A DNA stretch of 64,000 nt, taken from positions 992,001 through 1,056,000 of the forward strand of contig NZ_CP137734.1 of the NCBI RefSeq assembly GCF_033406955.1, in the 5' to 3' direction. Shown here piece after piece: positions 56,941 to 64,000 of the stretch. Under the pieces are notes generated by a model. The model searched no databases. It was not told the DNA's origin and was given only the letters and a program-made list of their open reading frames with translations. Numbering within the stretch: position 1 is the first letter of the stretch; each line of letters starts with the position of its first letter. This DNA comes from Streptomyces violaceoruber. GTDB taxonomy: Bacteria; Actinomycetota; Actinomycetes; Streptomycetales; Streptomycetaceae. Both the position numbers and the translations under genes were made by a program.

Positions 56941-57714
56941 ATGACTCTCACCCAGCACGACATCGACGCGGAGATCGCGGCCGAGCACGCCGCCTACGGG
57001 AAGCGGGTCGCCGACGGCGCGCCCGTCGAGCACCACCCGCGCCGCGACTACGCCCCGTACCGCTCCTCGGTGCTGCGCCACCCGAAGCAGCCGCCGATCA
57101 CCATCGACGTCACCAAGGACCCGGAGCTGGTGGAGCTGGCCTCGCCCGCCTTCGGGGAGCGGGACATCACCGACGTCGACAACGACCTGACCCGGCAGCA
57201 CACCGGTGAGCCGGTCGGCGAGCGCATCACCGTCTCGGGCCGTCTCCTGGACCGCGACGGGAAACCGGTCCGCGGGCAGCTCGTGGAGATCTGGCAGGCC
57301 AACTCGGCCGGGCGCTACGCCCACCAGCGCGAGCAGCACGACGCGCCGCTGGACCCGAACTTCACCGGCGTGGGCCGCACCCTCTCCGACGACGAAGGCC
57401 GCTACCGCTTCACCACCGTCCAGCCCGGCCCCTACCCGTGGCGCAACCATGTCAACGCCTGGCGCCCGGCGCACATCCACTTCTCGGTGTTCGGCTCGGC
57501 GTTCACCCAGCGCCTGGTCACGCAGATGTACTTCCCGAACGACCCGCTGTTCCCGTACGACCCGATCCTGCAGTCGGTGACGGACGACGCCGCGCGGCAG
57601 CGGCTGATCGCGACCTACGACCACAGCCTGTCCGTGCCGGAGTTCTCGCTCGGCTACCACTGGGACATCGTGCTCGACGGCCCGAACGCCACCTGGATCG
57701 AAGAAGGACGCTGA
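56941..57714 (+). CDS. pcaH: Protocatechuate 3,4-dioxygenase beta subunit
   Basis: 257 residues. This subunit binds the catalytic Fe3+: GPYPWRNHVNAW has one iron tyrosine and AHIHFSVFG two histidines. With PcaG it cleaves protocatechuate between the hydroxyls to beta-carboxymuconate. The gene follows pcaF after 18 bp and is followed by pcaG after 6 bp. RGQLVEIWQANSAGRYAHQ contains the other iron tyrosine region. ATG 56941 has GGGAA upstream. Confidence 0.96.
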   Translation: MTLTQHDIDAEIAAEHAAYGKRVADGAPVEHHPRRDYAPYRSSVLRHPKQPPITIDVTKDPELVELASPAFGERDITDVDNDLTRQHTGEPVGERITVSGRLLDRDGKPVRGQLVEIWQANSAGRYAHQREQHDAPLDPNFTGVGRTLSDDEGRYRFTTVQPGPYPWRNHVNAWRPAHIHFSVFGSAFTQRLVTQMYFPNDPLFPYDPILQSVTDDAARQRLIATYDHSLSVPEFSLGYHWDIVLDGPNATWIEEGR

Positions 57715-57720
57715 CCCGCC

Positions 57721-58326
57721 ATGACGAAGACCGACACCGGCAGCCCGGAGCAGGTGCTGCCCACCCCGTCGCACACGGTCGGCCCCTTCTACGGGTACGC
57801 CCTGCCCTTCCGAGGCGGCGAGGACATCGCGCCCGCCGGGCACCCCGACACGGTCACCGTGCACGGGTACGTGTACGACGGCGAGGGCAACCCGCTGCCC
57901 GACGCCCTCCTGGAGCTGTGGGGCCCGGACCCCGGGGGCGCTGTCCCCACCGCCGACGGTTCGATGCGGCGCGATCCCGCCTCCGGCGGCTTCCTGGGCC
58001 GCAACGGCGTGGAGTTCACCGGCTTCGGACGCATCCAGACCGACGCGAACGGCCACTGGTACGCGCGGACGCTGCGGCCGGGCGCGCGGGGGCGGAGTGC
58101 GCCGTACGTCAGCGTGTGCGTGTTCGCGCGCGGGCTGCTGGTGCACCTGTTCACCCGGATCTACCTGCCGGGCGACGAGGCGGTACTGGCGGCCGACCCG
58201 CTGCTGGCCCGGGTGCCGGCCGAGCGCCGCGACACGCTGGTCGCCGGGGACGAGGGCCACGGGACGTACCGTTTCAACATCCGCCTTCAGGGCGAGGGCG
58301 AGACGGTCTTCCTGGAGTTTCAGTGA
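57721..58326 (+). CDS. pcaG: Protocatechuate 3,4-dioxygenase alpha subunit
   Basis: 201 residues, the alpha subunit of the intradiol dioxygenase, related to PcaH but without the complete iron site. TPSHTVGPFYGYALPF is the conserved start and PDALLELWGPDPGG the core motif. It sits 6 bp after pcaH and overlaps pcaB by 4 bp. Confidence 0.95.
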   Translation: MTKTDTGSPEQVLPTPSHTVGPFYGYALPFRGGEDIAPAGHPDTVTVHGYVYDGEGNPLPDALLELWGPDPGGAVPTADGSMRRDPASGGFLGRNGVEFTGFGRIQTDANGHWYARTLRPGARGRSAPYVSVCVFARGLLVHLFTRIYLPGDEAVLAADPLLARVPAERRDTLVAGDEGHGTYRFNIRLQGEGETVFLEFQ

Positions 58327-59687
58327 CATCACCTGCCGTCCCCGACCCCGCCGGGAGCGAACCCGACGCCGACACGGGCCTGCTCGCCCCCGGGTGGACG
58401 GGCTCGCCGGCCGCCTCCGCGACCGGTGACCGCGCGTATCTGCGGGCCCTGCTCGACGCGGAGGCGGCGCTGACCCGCGCCCAGGCCGCGCTGGGGCTCG
58501 CCCCGGCCGAGGCGGCGGACGCGGTGGGCGCGGTCGCCGCCGACCCGGCCGCCTTCGACGCGCGCTCGCTCGCCGAGCGCGCCCGGGACGGCGGGAACCC
58601 GGTCATCCCCCTGGTGGCCGACCTGACGAAGGCGGTCGGCGAGCCGTACGGGCCGTACGTGCACCGGGGCGCGACCAGCCAGGACATCCTGGACACGGCG
58701 ACGATGCTGGTCGCCGCCCGCACCCTGGACCTGCTGCTGCCCGATCTCGCCCGCACGGAACGGGCGCTGGCCCGGCTGGCCGCCGAGCACCGGGACACGC
58801 CGATGCCGGGCCGGACCCTGACCCAGCACGCCGTGCCGACCGTCTTCGGGCTCAAGGCGGCCGGATGGCGCGCGCTGGTGCTGGACGCGCGGGACCGGAT
58901 CACGGCGGTGCGGGACGCCCTGCCCGCCCAGCTCGGCGGCGCGGCGGGCACCCTGGCCGCCTTCGAGGCGTACGGCGCGACGGACCCGACCGCGCTGCCC
59001 GCCGCCTACGCCGGTGAACTGGGGCTGCGGGCACCCGTACTGCCCTGGCACACGCTGCGCACTCCGATCGCCGACCTGGCCGGGACCCTCGCCTTCACCG
59101 CCGGGGCGCTCGGGAAGATCGCCGTGGACGTGCTGACGCTGTCGCGCACCGAGACCGGCGAGGTCGCCGAGGGCGGCGGGGGCGGTTCCTCGGCGATGCC
59201 GCACAAGGCCAACCCGGTCCGGTCCACGCTGATCGCGGCGGCGGCCCGGCGCGCACCGCAGCTCGCGGCCACGCTGTACGGCTCGCTGGCCGCCGAGGAC
59301 GAGCGGCCGGCCGGGGCCTGGCACGCGGAGTGGGAGCCGCTGCGGGACCTGCTGCGGCTGACCGGGGGTGCCGCCCGCGATGCCGCGGAGCTGGCCGAGG
59401 GGCTGCGGGTGCGCCCGGACGCGATGCGGGCGCACCTCGGGCTCACCCACGGGCTGATCGTCTCGGAGCGGCTCTCGGCCGAGCTGGCGCCGGTGCTCGG
59501 CCGGGCCCGTGCCCGGGAACTGCTCACCGAACTGGCGGCGCGCGCCTACGCCGAGGACCGGAACCTTGGTGAACTCCTGGCCGAGGTGCCGGAGTTGCGG
59601 GGTCTCGACCTGGCCGGCCCGACCGACCCCGCTCGCTACACGGGCGCCGCCGCCACCCTCACCGACCGTGCTCTGGAGCGACGTTGA
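58323..59687 (+). CDS. pcaB: 3-Carboxy-cis,cis-muconate cycloisomerase
   Basis: 454 residues, fumarase/aspartase superfamily. GSSAMPHKANPVRS is the signature loop, and YVHRGATSQDILDTA and GRTLTQHAVPTVFG hold the catalytic region. It converts carboxymuconate to gamma-carboxymuconolactone. The GTG at 58323 overlaps the pcaG stop (GTGA), and its own stop overlaps the TTG start of pcaL. It is the usual family length. Confidence 0.94.
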   Translation: MTSPAVPDPAGSEPDADTGLLAPGWTGSPAASATGDRAYLRALLDAEAALTRAQAALGLAPAEAADAVGAVAADPAAFDARSLAERARDGGNPVIPLVADLTKAVGEPYGPYVHRGATSQDILDTATMLVAARTLDLLLPDLARTERALARLAAEHRDTPMPGRTLTQHAVPTVFGLKAAGWRALVLDARDRITAVRDALPAQLGGAAGTLAAFEAYGATDPTALPAAYAGELGLRAPVLPWHTLRTPIADLAGTLAFTAGALGKIAVDVLTLSRTETGEVAEGGGGGSSAMPHKANPVRSTLIAAAARRAPQLAATLYGSLAAEDERPAGAWHAEWEPLRDLLRLTGGAARDAAELAEGLRVRPDAMRAHLGLTHGLIVSERLSAELAPVLGRARARELLTELAARAYAEDRNLGELLAEVPELRGLDLAGPTDPARYTGAAATLTDRALERR

Positions 59688-60811
59688 CGACCATGCTCAA
59701 CCACCTGTCCGAAGGCCCCGCTTCCGCTCCCCCGCTGCTGCTCGGCCCCTCGCTGGGCACCTCGTACGCGCTGTGGGACGCGGTGGCGCCCGAACTGTCC
59801 GTCCGGCACCGGGTGATCCGCTGGGACCTGCCGGGGCACGGAGGTTCGCGGGCCGACCTGATCGGGCCCGGCGCCACCGTCGGGGACCTGGCCGATCTGG
59901 TGCTGGCCCTCGCCGACTCGCTCGGGGTGGAGCGGTTCGCCCACGCCGGGGTGTCCCTGGGCGGCGCGGTGGGCCTGCATCTGGCCGTGCACCACCCGGA
60001 GCGCGTGTCGTCCCTGGCGGTCGTCTGCTCGTCGGCGCACTTCAACGGCGCGAAGCCGTGGGAGGAGCGGGCCGCGCAGGTGCGCACGGAGGGGCTGGCA
60101 CGGCTCGCGGACAGCGCGGACGCCCGGTGGTTCGTGCCGGGGTTCACCGTGCCGCGGCTGGTCCGGGACCACCGGGAGGCCGATCCCGGTGCGTACGCGG
60201 CCTGTTGCGACGCGCTGGCCGCCTTCGACCTGCGGGAGCGGGTCGGTGAGATCTCCGCGCCGACCCTGCTGGTCGCGGGGCGCGAGGACCCGGCCACGCC
60301 TCCCTCGCACCTGCGGGAGATCGCCGACGCGGTGCCGGGTGCGACGCTGACCGAGATCCCGGGTGCCTCGCACCTGGCGCCGGCCGAGCGGCCCGAGGCG
60401 GTGCTGACGGCGCTGCGGGCGCACTTCGACGGCGCGGCCCGGCGGGGCATGGCGGTGCGGCGCGAGGTGCTGGGCGACGCGCACGTGGACCGGGCGCAGG
60501 CGCGGCAGTCGCCGTTCACCGCCCGTTTCCAGGACTTCATCTCGCGCTACGCGTGGGGCGAGATCTGGACCGACGAGACGCTCTCGCGCCGCGAGCGCAG
60601 CATGGTCACGCTGACGGCGCTGGTCGCGCACGGCCACTACGAGGAGCTGGCCATGCATGTGCGGGCGGCGCGCCGCAACGGGCTGACGCCGGACGAGATC
60701 GGCGCGGTACTGCTCCAGACCGCGGTGTACTGCGGGGTCCCGGCCGCGAACTCGGCGTTCGCGACGGCCCAGCGGGTGCTGGCCGAGGAGGCGGACGGCA
60801 CCGCGGAGTGA
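59684..60811 (+). CDS. pcaL: Fused beta-ketoadipate enol-lactone hydrolase/4-carboxymuconolactone decarboxylase
   Basis: 375 residues. The N-terminal 250 residues are an alpha/beta hydrolase, PcaD, with the nucleophile elbow GVSLGG. The C-terminal 110 residues are the PcaC decarboxylase (RRGMAVRREVLGD to AVYCGVPAANSAF). The fusion carries out decarboxylation of the lactone and hydrolysis to beta-ketoadipate. The TTG at 59684 is chosen since GGAG is 6 nt upstream and the codon overlaps the pcaB stop; ATG 59693 is the alternative. A hairpin follows the stop codon. Confidence 0.94.
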   Translation: MTTMLNHLSEGPASAPPLLLGPSLGTSYALWDAVAPELSVRHRVIRWDLPGHGGSRADLIGPGATVGDLADLVLALADSLGVERFAHAGVSLGGAVGLHLAVHHPERVSSLAVVCSSAHFNGAKPWEERAAQVRTEGLARLADSADARWFVPGFTVPRLVRDHREADPGAYAACCDALAAFDLRERVGEISAPTLLVAGREDPATPPSHLREIADAVPGATLTEIPGASHLAPAERPEAVLTALRAHFDGAARRGMAVRREVLGDAHVDRAQARQSPFTARFQDFISRYAWGEIWTDETLSRRERSMVTLTALVAHGHYEELAMHVRAARRNGLTPDEIGAVLLQTAVYCGVPAANSAFATAQRVLAEEADGTAE

Positions 60812-60814
60812 ATC

Positions 60815-60834
60815 CCCTCGGCGCGCCCCGAGGG
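60815..60834. terminator. Terminator between pcaL and the convergent ATPase gene
   Basis: CCCTCGG (60815-60821) and CCGAGGG (60828-60834) with a 6-nt loop form a 7-bp stem in the 26-bp gap between two convergent genes. It should end the pca operon and the opposite transcript. Confidence 0.6.
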
Positions 60835-60837
60835 ACC

Positions 60838-63519
60838 TCAGCCCGCCCGGCCGACCACCGCCAGAGCCTCGCGGGCGCGGGCCGCGAGGCCGTCGGCGCC
60901 GCAGGACTCGGCCAGCGCCAGTCCCCGGTTCAGCTCGGCCGCCGAGCGGGCCGCGATGCCGTACTCCACGCGGGCGGCGGCGTGCTCGTACTGGCAGGGC
61001 GATGCCTCCAGGTAGGTGGCAGCCTGGGCGGCGAGCCGGACCGCGCGCTGGCCGGTCTCCAGTGCGGCGGCACAGCGCAGGGCCTCTCCTATCGCGGTGT
61101 CCGTGCCGAAGCGCTCGGCCTGGCGGCGGGCGTCGGTGGCCAGTCGGGCGGCGCGGCCGGGGTCCTCGCCGGCCAGCGCCCGGGCCAGTTCGGTCGCCCA
61201 GGGGACGACCACCGGGTTGTGCCGGCCGCGCGCGGCGGCGGCCTTCTCGGCGGCCTCCAGTTCGTTGATCCCCTCCTTGGTGCGGCCGGTGGCGAGCAGC
61301 AGCCGGGCACGCACCGGGCGGGGGTCGGGCAGCACGATCGTCGACGGGTACGGCGGTGCGAAGCCGTACTGCTCGGCGACGGTCCGGGCCTCCTCGACAT
61401 GGCCGCGGGCGAGCAGGGTGTCGATCAGGTTGCAGGTCGCCGACCAGTACAGCGGCAGTCCGCGGCCGACGCGTTCGGCGATGCGCAGGGACTCGCGCAG
61501 CGACTGCTCGGCATCCCTCAGGCGGCCCCTCCTGCGGTGGCCGAGGCCGACGTAGGCGTGCGCGAGGGAGAGGTGGCCGCCGCTCCAGCCGGCACTCTCG
61601 TAGGCGCGCAGGGCCTCGGTGAACAGTGCCTCGGCGCGGTCGAGCCGGTCGGCGTAGGCGTAGGAGCTGGCCAGCATCATCGGCAGTTCCAGGCCCCACT
61701 CGGTGTCGGTCCAGCCGAGTCCGGGAGCCAGGCGGCCGTTGACGAGGGCGCGGTCGCACAGTTCGACGACCTCCTCGGCGCTCTCGCCGTGGGTCATGGC
61801 GTCGAAGCCGCGCAGGATGAGCAGGGCGCGCTCGGCGTTGTCGCGGCCGGTGCAGGTGGCGGCGAGTTCGGCCAGGCGCGCGGAGCGGTGCGGCGAGGAG
61901 GTCTCGCCCGCGTGGATGCCCTCCCACATGTACTGGGCCGCCTGGAGCCGCAGGCGCGCGGAGGGGTCGGGGTTGCGGGCGGCCTCCGCCTCGACGGTGC
62001 GGACGGCCTCCTCCAGCTGGTCGTTGTGGAGCAGTGCCTGGGAGAGCCGGAAGACGGCGTCCACCCGCTGCTCGCCCTCCAGTCCGGGCATGGCGAGCGC
62101 GGTGCGCAGGTGACCGATGGTGGTGGCGGGCGCGGTGAGGAGGGTGGCGCAGCCCAGTTCGAACAGCACGCGTGCGTGGGACTCGGGCAACGGCGGTTCC
62201 CGCAGTGCCCGTTCGAGGCAGCGCCGGGCCGCGTCGGGGGCTCCGACGGCGAGGTGCTCGCGGGCGGCCTCGCGCAGCTGGGCCACGACTTCCTGGTCGT
62301 CGTCGGGGTGCACCTTCAGCAGATGGCGGGAGGCTGCCGCCGCACCGAGCCCGGAGTCGGTGACCAGCTGGGCCGCTATGCCGTGCATCGCCGTGCGCAG
62401 CGCGTCGGGGATGGAGTTGTAGACGGCGGTGGCGATCAGCGGATGCACGAACTCCAGGTCGCCCGCGGACGGTTGTCCGGCGGTGGCGTCGGGCACGGCC
62501 AGGATCCGGGCGCCCCGGAGCAGCTCGGCGCAGCGGGCGGCGTCGGCGCGGTCCAGGGTGGCGAGCCTGGCCACCATGTCGACGGTGATGCCGCCGCCGA
62601 GGATGGCCGCGGCCCAGGCGAACCGGGTGGAGTCGACGCCGAGTTGCTCCAGGCGGGCGACGAGACCGCCGCCGCGGGCGGAGCGGTTCAGGTCGCGCAG
62701 TTCGGCGGCCTCCGCCTCGACGGGCTGCAATTCGCTGTCCTGGACCTTCGCGAGGAGTTCGACGGTCTCGTAGGGGTTGCCGCCGGTGACGGCCCACACC
62801 TCGCGGCAGAACGCGGCCTCGGCGTGGGCGCCCAGCGTGGCGCGGGTGAGTCCGGCCGTCGCCTCGGGGGTGAGGGCGTTGAGCGGGGCGAGGGGCCGGC
62901 CGACGGCGGTGGCCGCCTCCAGGTGACGGGCGCTGTCCCCGCTGACGTCGCCGGGGCGGCGGGCGATGACGACCAGGACGGAGGTCTCGTCGAGCCGTTC
63001 GGCGAGCGCGGCGAGCCAGCGCAGGGTCTCCTGGTCGGCCCAGTGGGCGTCGTCGATCAGCAGCACCAGCGGCCATTCCCGGCGGGCGAGCCGGCGTACG
63101 GCGGCGACCAGGCCGTCGCACACGCCCCGCGGGTCGGCCTGCCGCTCACCGGGGTCCGCTATGCCGAGGGCGGGACCCGCGATGTCGTACCAGTCGCCGA
63201 GGTACTCGCGGGCCTCCTCGGGCAGCATGGACACCAGGGCGGGCTGGAGCAGTTGGCGCACCACGTTGAAGGGGACGGACCTGAGGGTCTCGCCGCCGCG
63301 TGCCGACCAGACGGTGCAGCCCCGGGCCTCGGCGATCCGGCGGGTCTCGGCGAGCAGCGCCGTCTTGCCGACCCCGGCCTCGCCGCGGGCCTCCAGCAGG
63401 GTGCCGGGGGACGAGCGGTCCGCGCACAGGGTGTCCACCGCACGCGTGATGGTGGCGACTTCCTCGTCGCGCTCCCAGAGGGAGGCCGGGACGGCGCCCG
63501 CCCGCCGTACCTCCGTCAT
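60838..63519 (-). CDS. Large STAND/LAL-type ATPase lacking the LuxR HTH
   Basis: 893 residues. An AAA/STAND domain has GEAGVGKTALLAETRR (Walker A) and LVLLIDDAHWADQETLRWL (Walker B and sensor). A long helical region follows (about 350-890) with repeats of TPR type (RRCLERAL, RLAELAATC). LAL regulators usually carry a C-terminal LuxR HTH of about 65 residues; here the chain ends in REALAVVGRAG with no such domain, and none follows in any frame downstream. It could be a signalling ATPase without DNA binding or a natural truncation. Confidence 0.88.
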   Translation of the reverse strand: MTEVRRAGAVPASLWERDEEVATITRAVDTLCADRSSPGTLLEARGEAGVGKTALLAETRRIAEARGCTVWSARGGETLRSVPFNVVRQLLQPALVSMLPEEAREYLGDWYDIAGPALGIADPGERQADPRGVCDGLVAAVRRLARREWPLVLLIDDAHWADQETLRWLAALAERLDETSVLVVIARRPGDVSGDSARHLEAATAVGRPLAPLNALTPEATAGLTRATLGAHAEAAFCREVWAVTGGNPYETVELLAKVQDSELQPVEAEAAELRDLNRSARGGGLVARLEQLGVDSTRFAWAAAILGGGITVDMVARLATLDRADAARCAELLRGARILAVPDATAGQPSAGDLEFVHPLIATAVYNSIPDALRTAMHGIAAQLVTDSGLGAAAASRHLLKVHPDDDQEVVAQLREAAREHLAVGAPDAARRCLERALREPPLPESHARVLFELGCATLLTAPATTIGHLRTALAMPGLEGEQRVDAVFRLSQALLHNDQLEEAVRTVEAEAARNPDPSARLRLQAAQYMWEGIHAGETSSPHRSARLAELAATCTGRDNAERALLILRGFDAMTHGESAEEVVELCDRALVNGRLAPGLGWTDTEWGLELPMMLASSYAYADRLDRAEALFTEALRAYESAGWSGGHLSLAHAYVGLGHRRRGRLRDAEQSLRESLRIAERVGRGLPLYWSATCNLIDTLLARGHVEEARTVAEQYGFAPPYPSTIVLPDPRPVRARLLLATGRTKEGINELEAAEKAAAARGRHNPVVVPWATELARALAGEDPGRAARLATDARRQAERFGTDTAIGEALRCAAALETGQRAVRLAAQAATYLEASPCQYEHAAARVEYGIAARSAAELNRGLALAESCGADGLAARAREALAVVGRAG

Positions 63520-63794
63520 CCCGCTACCTCCCCGAGTCGCCCGAATGACGTACAGAGCCTGAGCCTAGCCCTCCGATCGCGCAAGTGGTGGGCGCTCCGC
63601 CGACCAGTTGCCGTGACGGGTGACATGCGGTAAAGCGTGAACGACGGACCGGGCCCGTCATCAGCGGCGGTGCGGCCGGGAGCCCGTCAACCTCGCGCGG
63701 CGCGGGGCGCCGGGCCGTCCCGAGGACGGGGTGCGGCCGGGATGTCGGCCGGGCCTCTCATCCGGCTTTCACCGACGCCTCATACGGTGGGCAC

Positions 63795-64000
63795 ATGACG
63801 CAGGCGACTCCTCCCGGGTGGTACCCGGACCCCGGACAGAAGAATGACGGTCCCGCCACCGAACGCTGGTGGGACGGCACGGCGTGGACCGACCGGGTGC
63901 GCCCCGCGGGCGGGGCCGCCGCATGGGCTCCCCCCGCGCAGCCGCCGGGGCAACCGCCGGTCCAGCCACCGGTGCAGGACACCGCGGCCGGTCCCTACCC
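63795..64000 (+). CDS. DUF2510 protein, N-terminal part (runs off right edge)
   Basis: 68 codons are visible. PGWYPDPG and RWWDGTAWTDRVR give the DUF2510 motif, a short tryptophan-rich domain typical of actinobacterial membrane or surface proteins. After it comes a proline- and glutamine-rich linker (PPGQPPVQPPVQD). The rest, likely including membrane helices, is outside the window. The ATG is preceded by a weak GGTGGGC. The 275-bp gap 63520-63794 before it holds no other gene I can see. Confidence 0.85.
   Translation, partial: MTQATPPGWYPDPGQKNDGPATERWWDGTAWTDRVRPAGGAAAWAPPAQPPGQPPVQPPVQDTAAGPY

Noticed and set aside
59636..63121. Minus-strand frame of 1161 codons across the ATPase and pca genes
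   Set aside because: Composition is Arg/Pro-rich noise; the correct frame of the ATPase has clear Walker motifs and pca genes lie on the plus strand.
60553..63633. Plus-strand frame of 1026 codons opposite the ATPase gene
   Set aside because: Antisense frame without any domain; created by the absence of stop codons in GC-rich DNA.

Overview
The window is high-GC actinobacterial DNA with strong third-position G/C bias, GTG and TTG starts, TAGGNT-type -10 elements and many gene pairs with overlapping stop and start codons. Gene content (SsgA-like protein, WhiB-like protein, LPFR-motif small protein, two-domain laccase, pcaIJFHGBL order with a MarR regulator) points firmly to Streptomyces. From memory, the gene order closely follows the S. 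coelicolor SCO67xx segment read downward, from idi near SCO6750 through ssgD (SCO6722) and the small laccase (SCO6712) to the pca genes (about SCO6704-6697). IPP isomerase differs at several residues from the S. coelicolor protein I remember, so this is probably a close relative and not A3(2). No rRNA, tRNA, CRISPR array, insertion sequence or prophage was seen. This is chromosomal, core-to-arm Streptomyces sequence.

Layout. 1-8.4 kb: a nucleotidyltransferase and CDP-alcohol phosphotransferase pair, a zinc-type CDF exporter, IPP isomerase, an RsbW-like ATPase, an enoyl-CoA hydratase, two adjacent DJ-1-type proteins (one fused to an AraC HTH) and a SalK/SCO6745-type protein. 8.5-23 kb: an LPFR small protein behind a hairpin, Tex, an ABC-F protein with an unrecognised upstream partner, a D-amino-acid-oxidase-like flavoprotein, a BCCT transporter, a secreted M14 carboxypeptidase, a secreted M1 peptidase, a macro-domain protein, an amino acid permease and a MerR regulator. 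23-29 kb: a fatty-acid oxidation operon (CaiB-type racemase, thiolase, FadB-like protein) divergent from a saccharopine-dehydrogenase-like reductase. 29-33.7 kb: small proteins, endonuclease V, a secreted beta-propeller, ssgD and a GPP34 protein. 33.7-38.8 kb: an ABC-F and UvrA-like dicistron behind an attenuator-like leader, then DDAH. 38.8-43 kb: an acyl-ACP desaturase behind three tandem 15-bp operator-like repeats, a decayed HEAT-like gene, a WhiB-like protein, a VOC protein and a LacI regulator. 43-49 kb: the small laccase divergent from two large secreted proteins, ThuA plus glucose/sorbosone-dehydrogenase-like, and cupredoxin plus Ig-like plus DUF1080. 49-53.6 kb: LigD-type polymerase and ATP-dependent ligase (divergent), a zinc alcohol dehydrogenase and a DUF3048 lipoprotein. 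53.6-60.8 kb: pcaV and the protocatechuate operon pcaIJFHGBL. 60.8-64 kb: a large STAND/LAL-type ATPase that lacks the usual LuxR HTH, and the start of a DUF2510 protein.

How the genes work together. The pca operon converts protocatechuate to succinyl-CoA plus acetyl-CoA, and each junction except pcaF-pcaH and pcaH-pcaG overlaps, which suggests translational coupling. The 43-49 kb block looks like an extracytoplasmic oxidation module. A laccase, a sugar dehydrogenase-like domain, a ThuA domain, a type-1 copper domain with a complete ligand set and a 3-keto-disaccharide-hydrolase-like domain sit together, and the first gene of the two-gene operon carries a TTA codon at position 3, implying bldA (developmental) control. 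This block, the desaturase repeat operator and the ABC-F leader are the parts most worth experimental attention.
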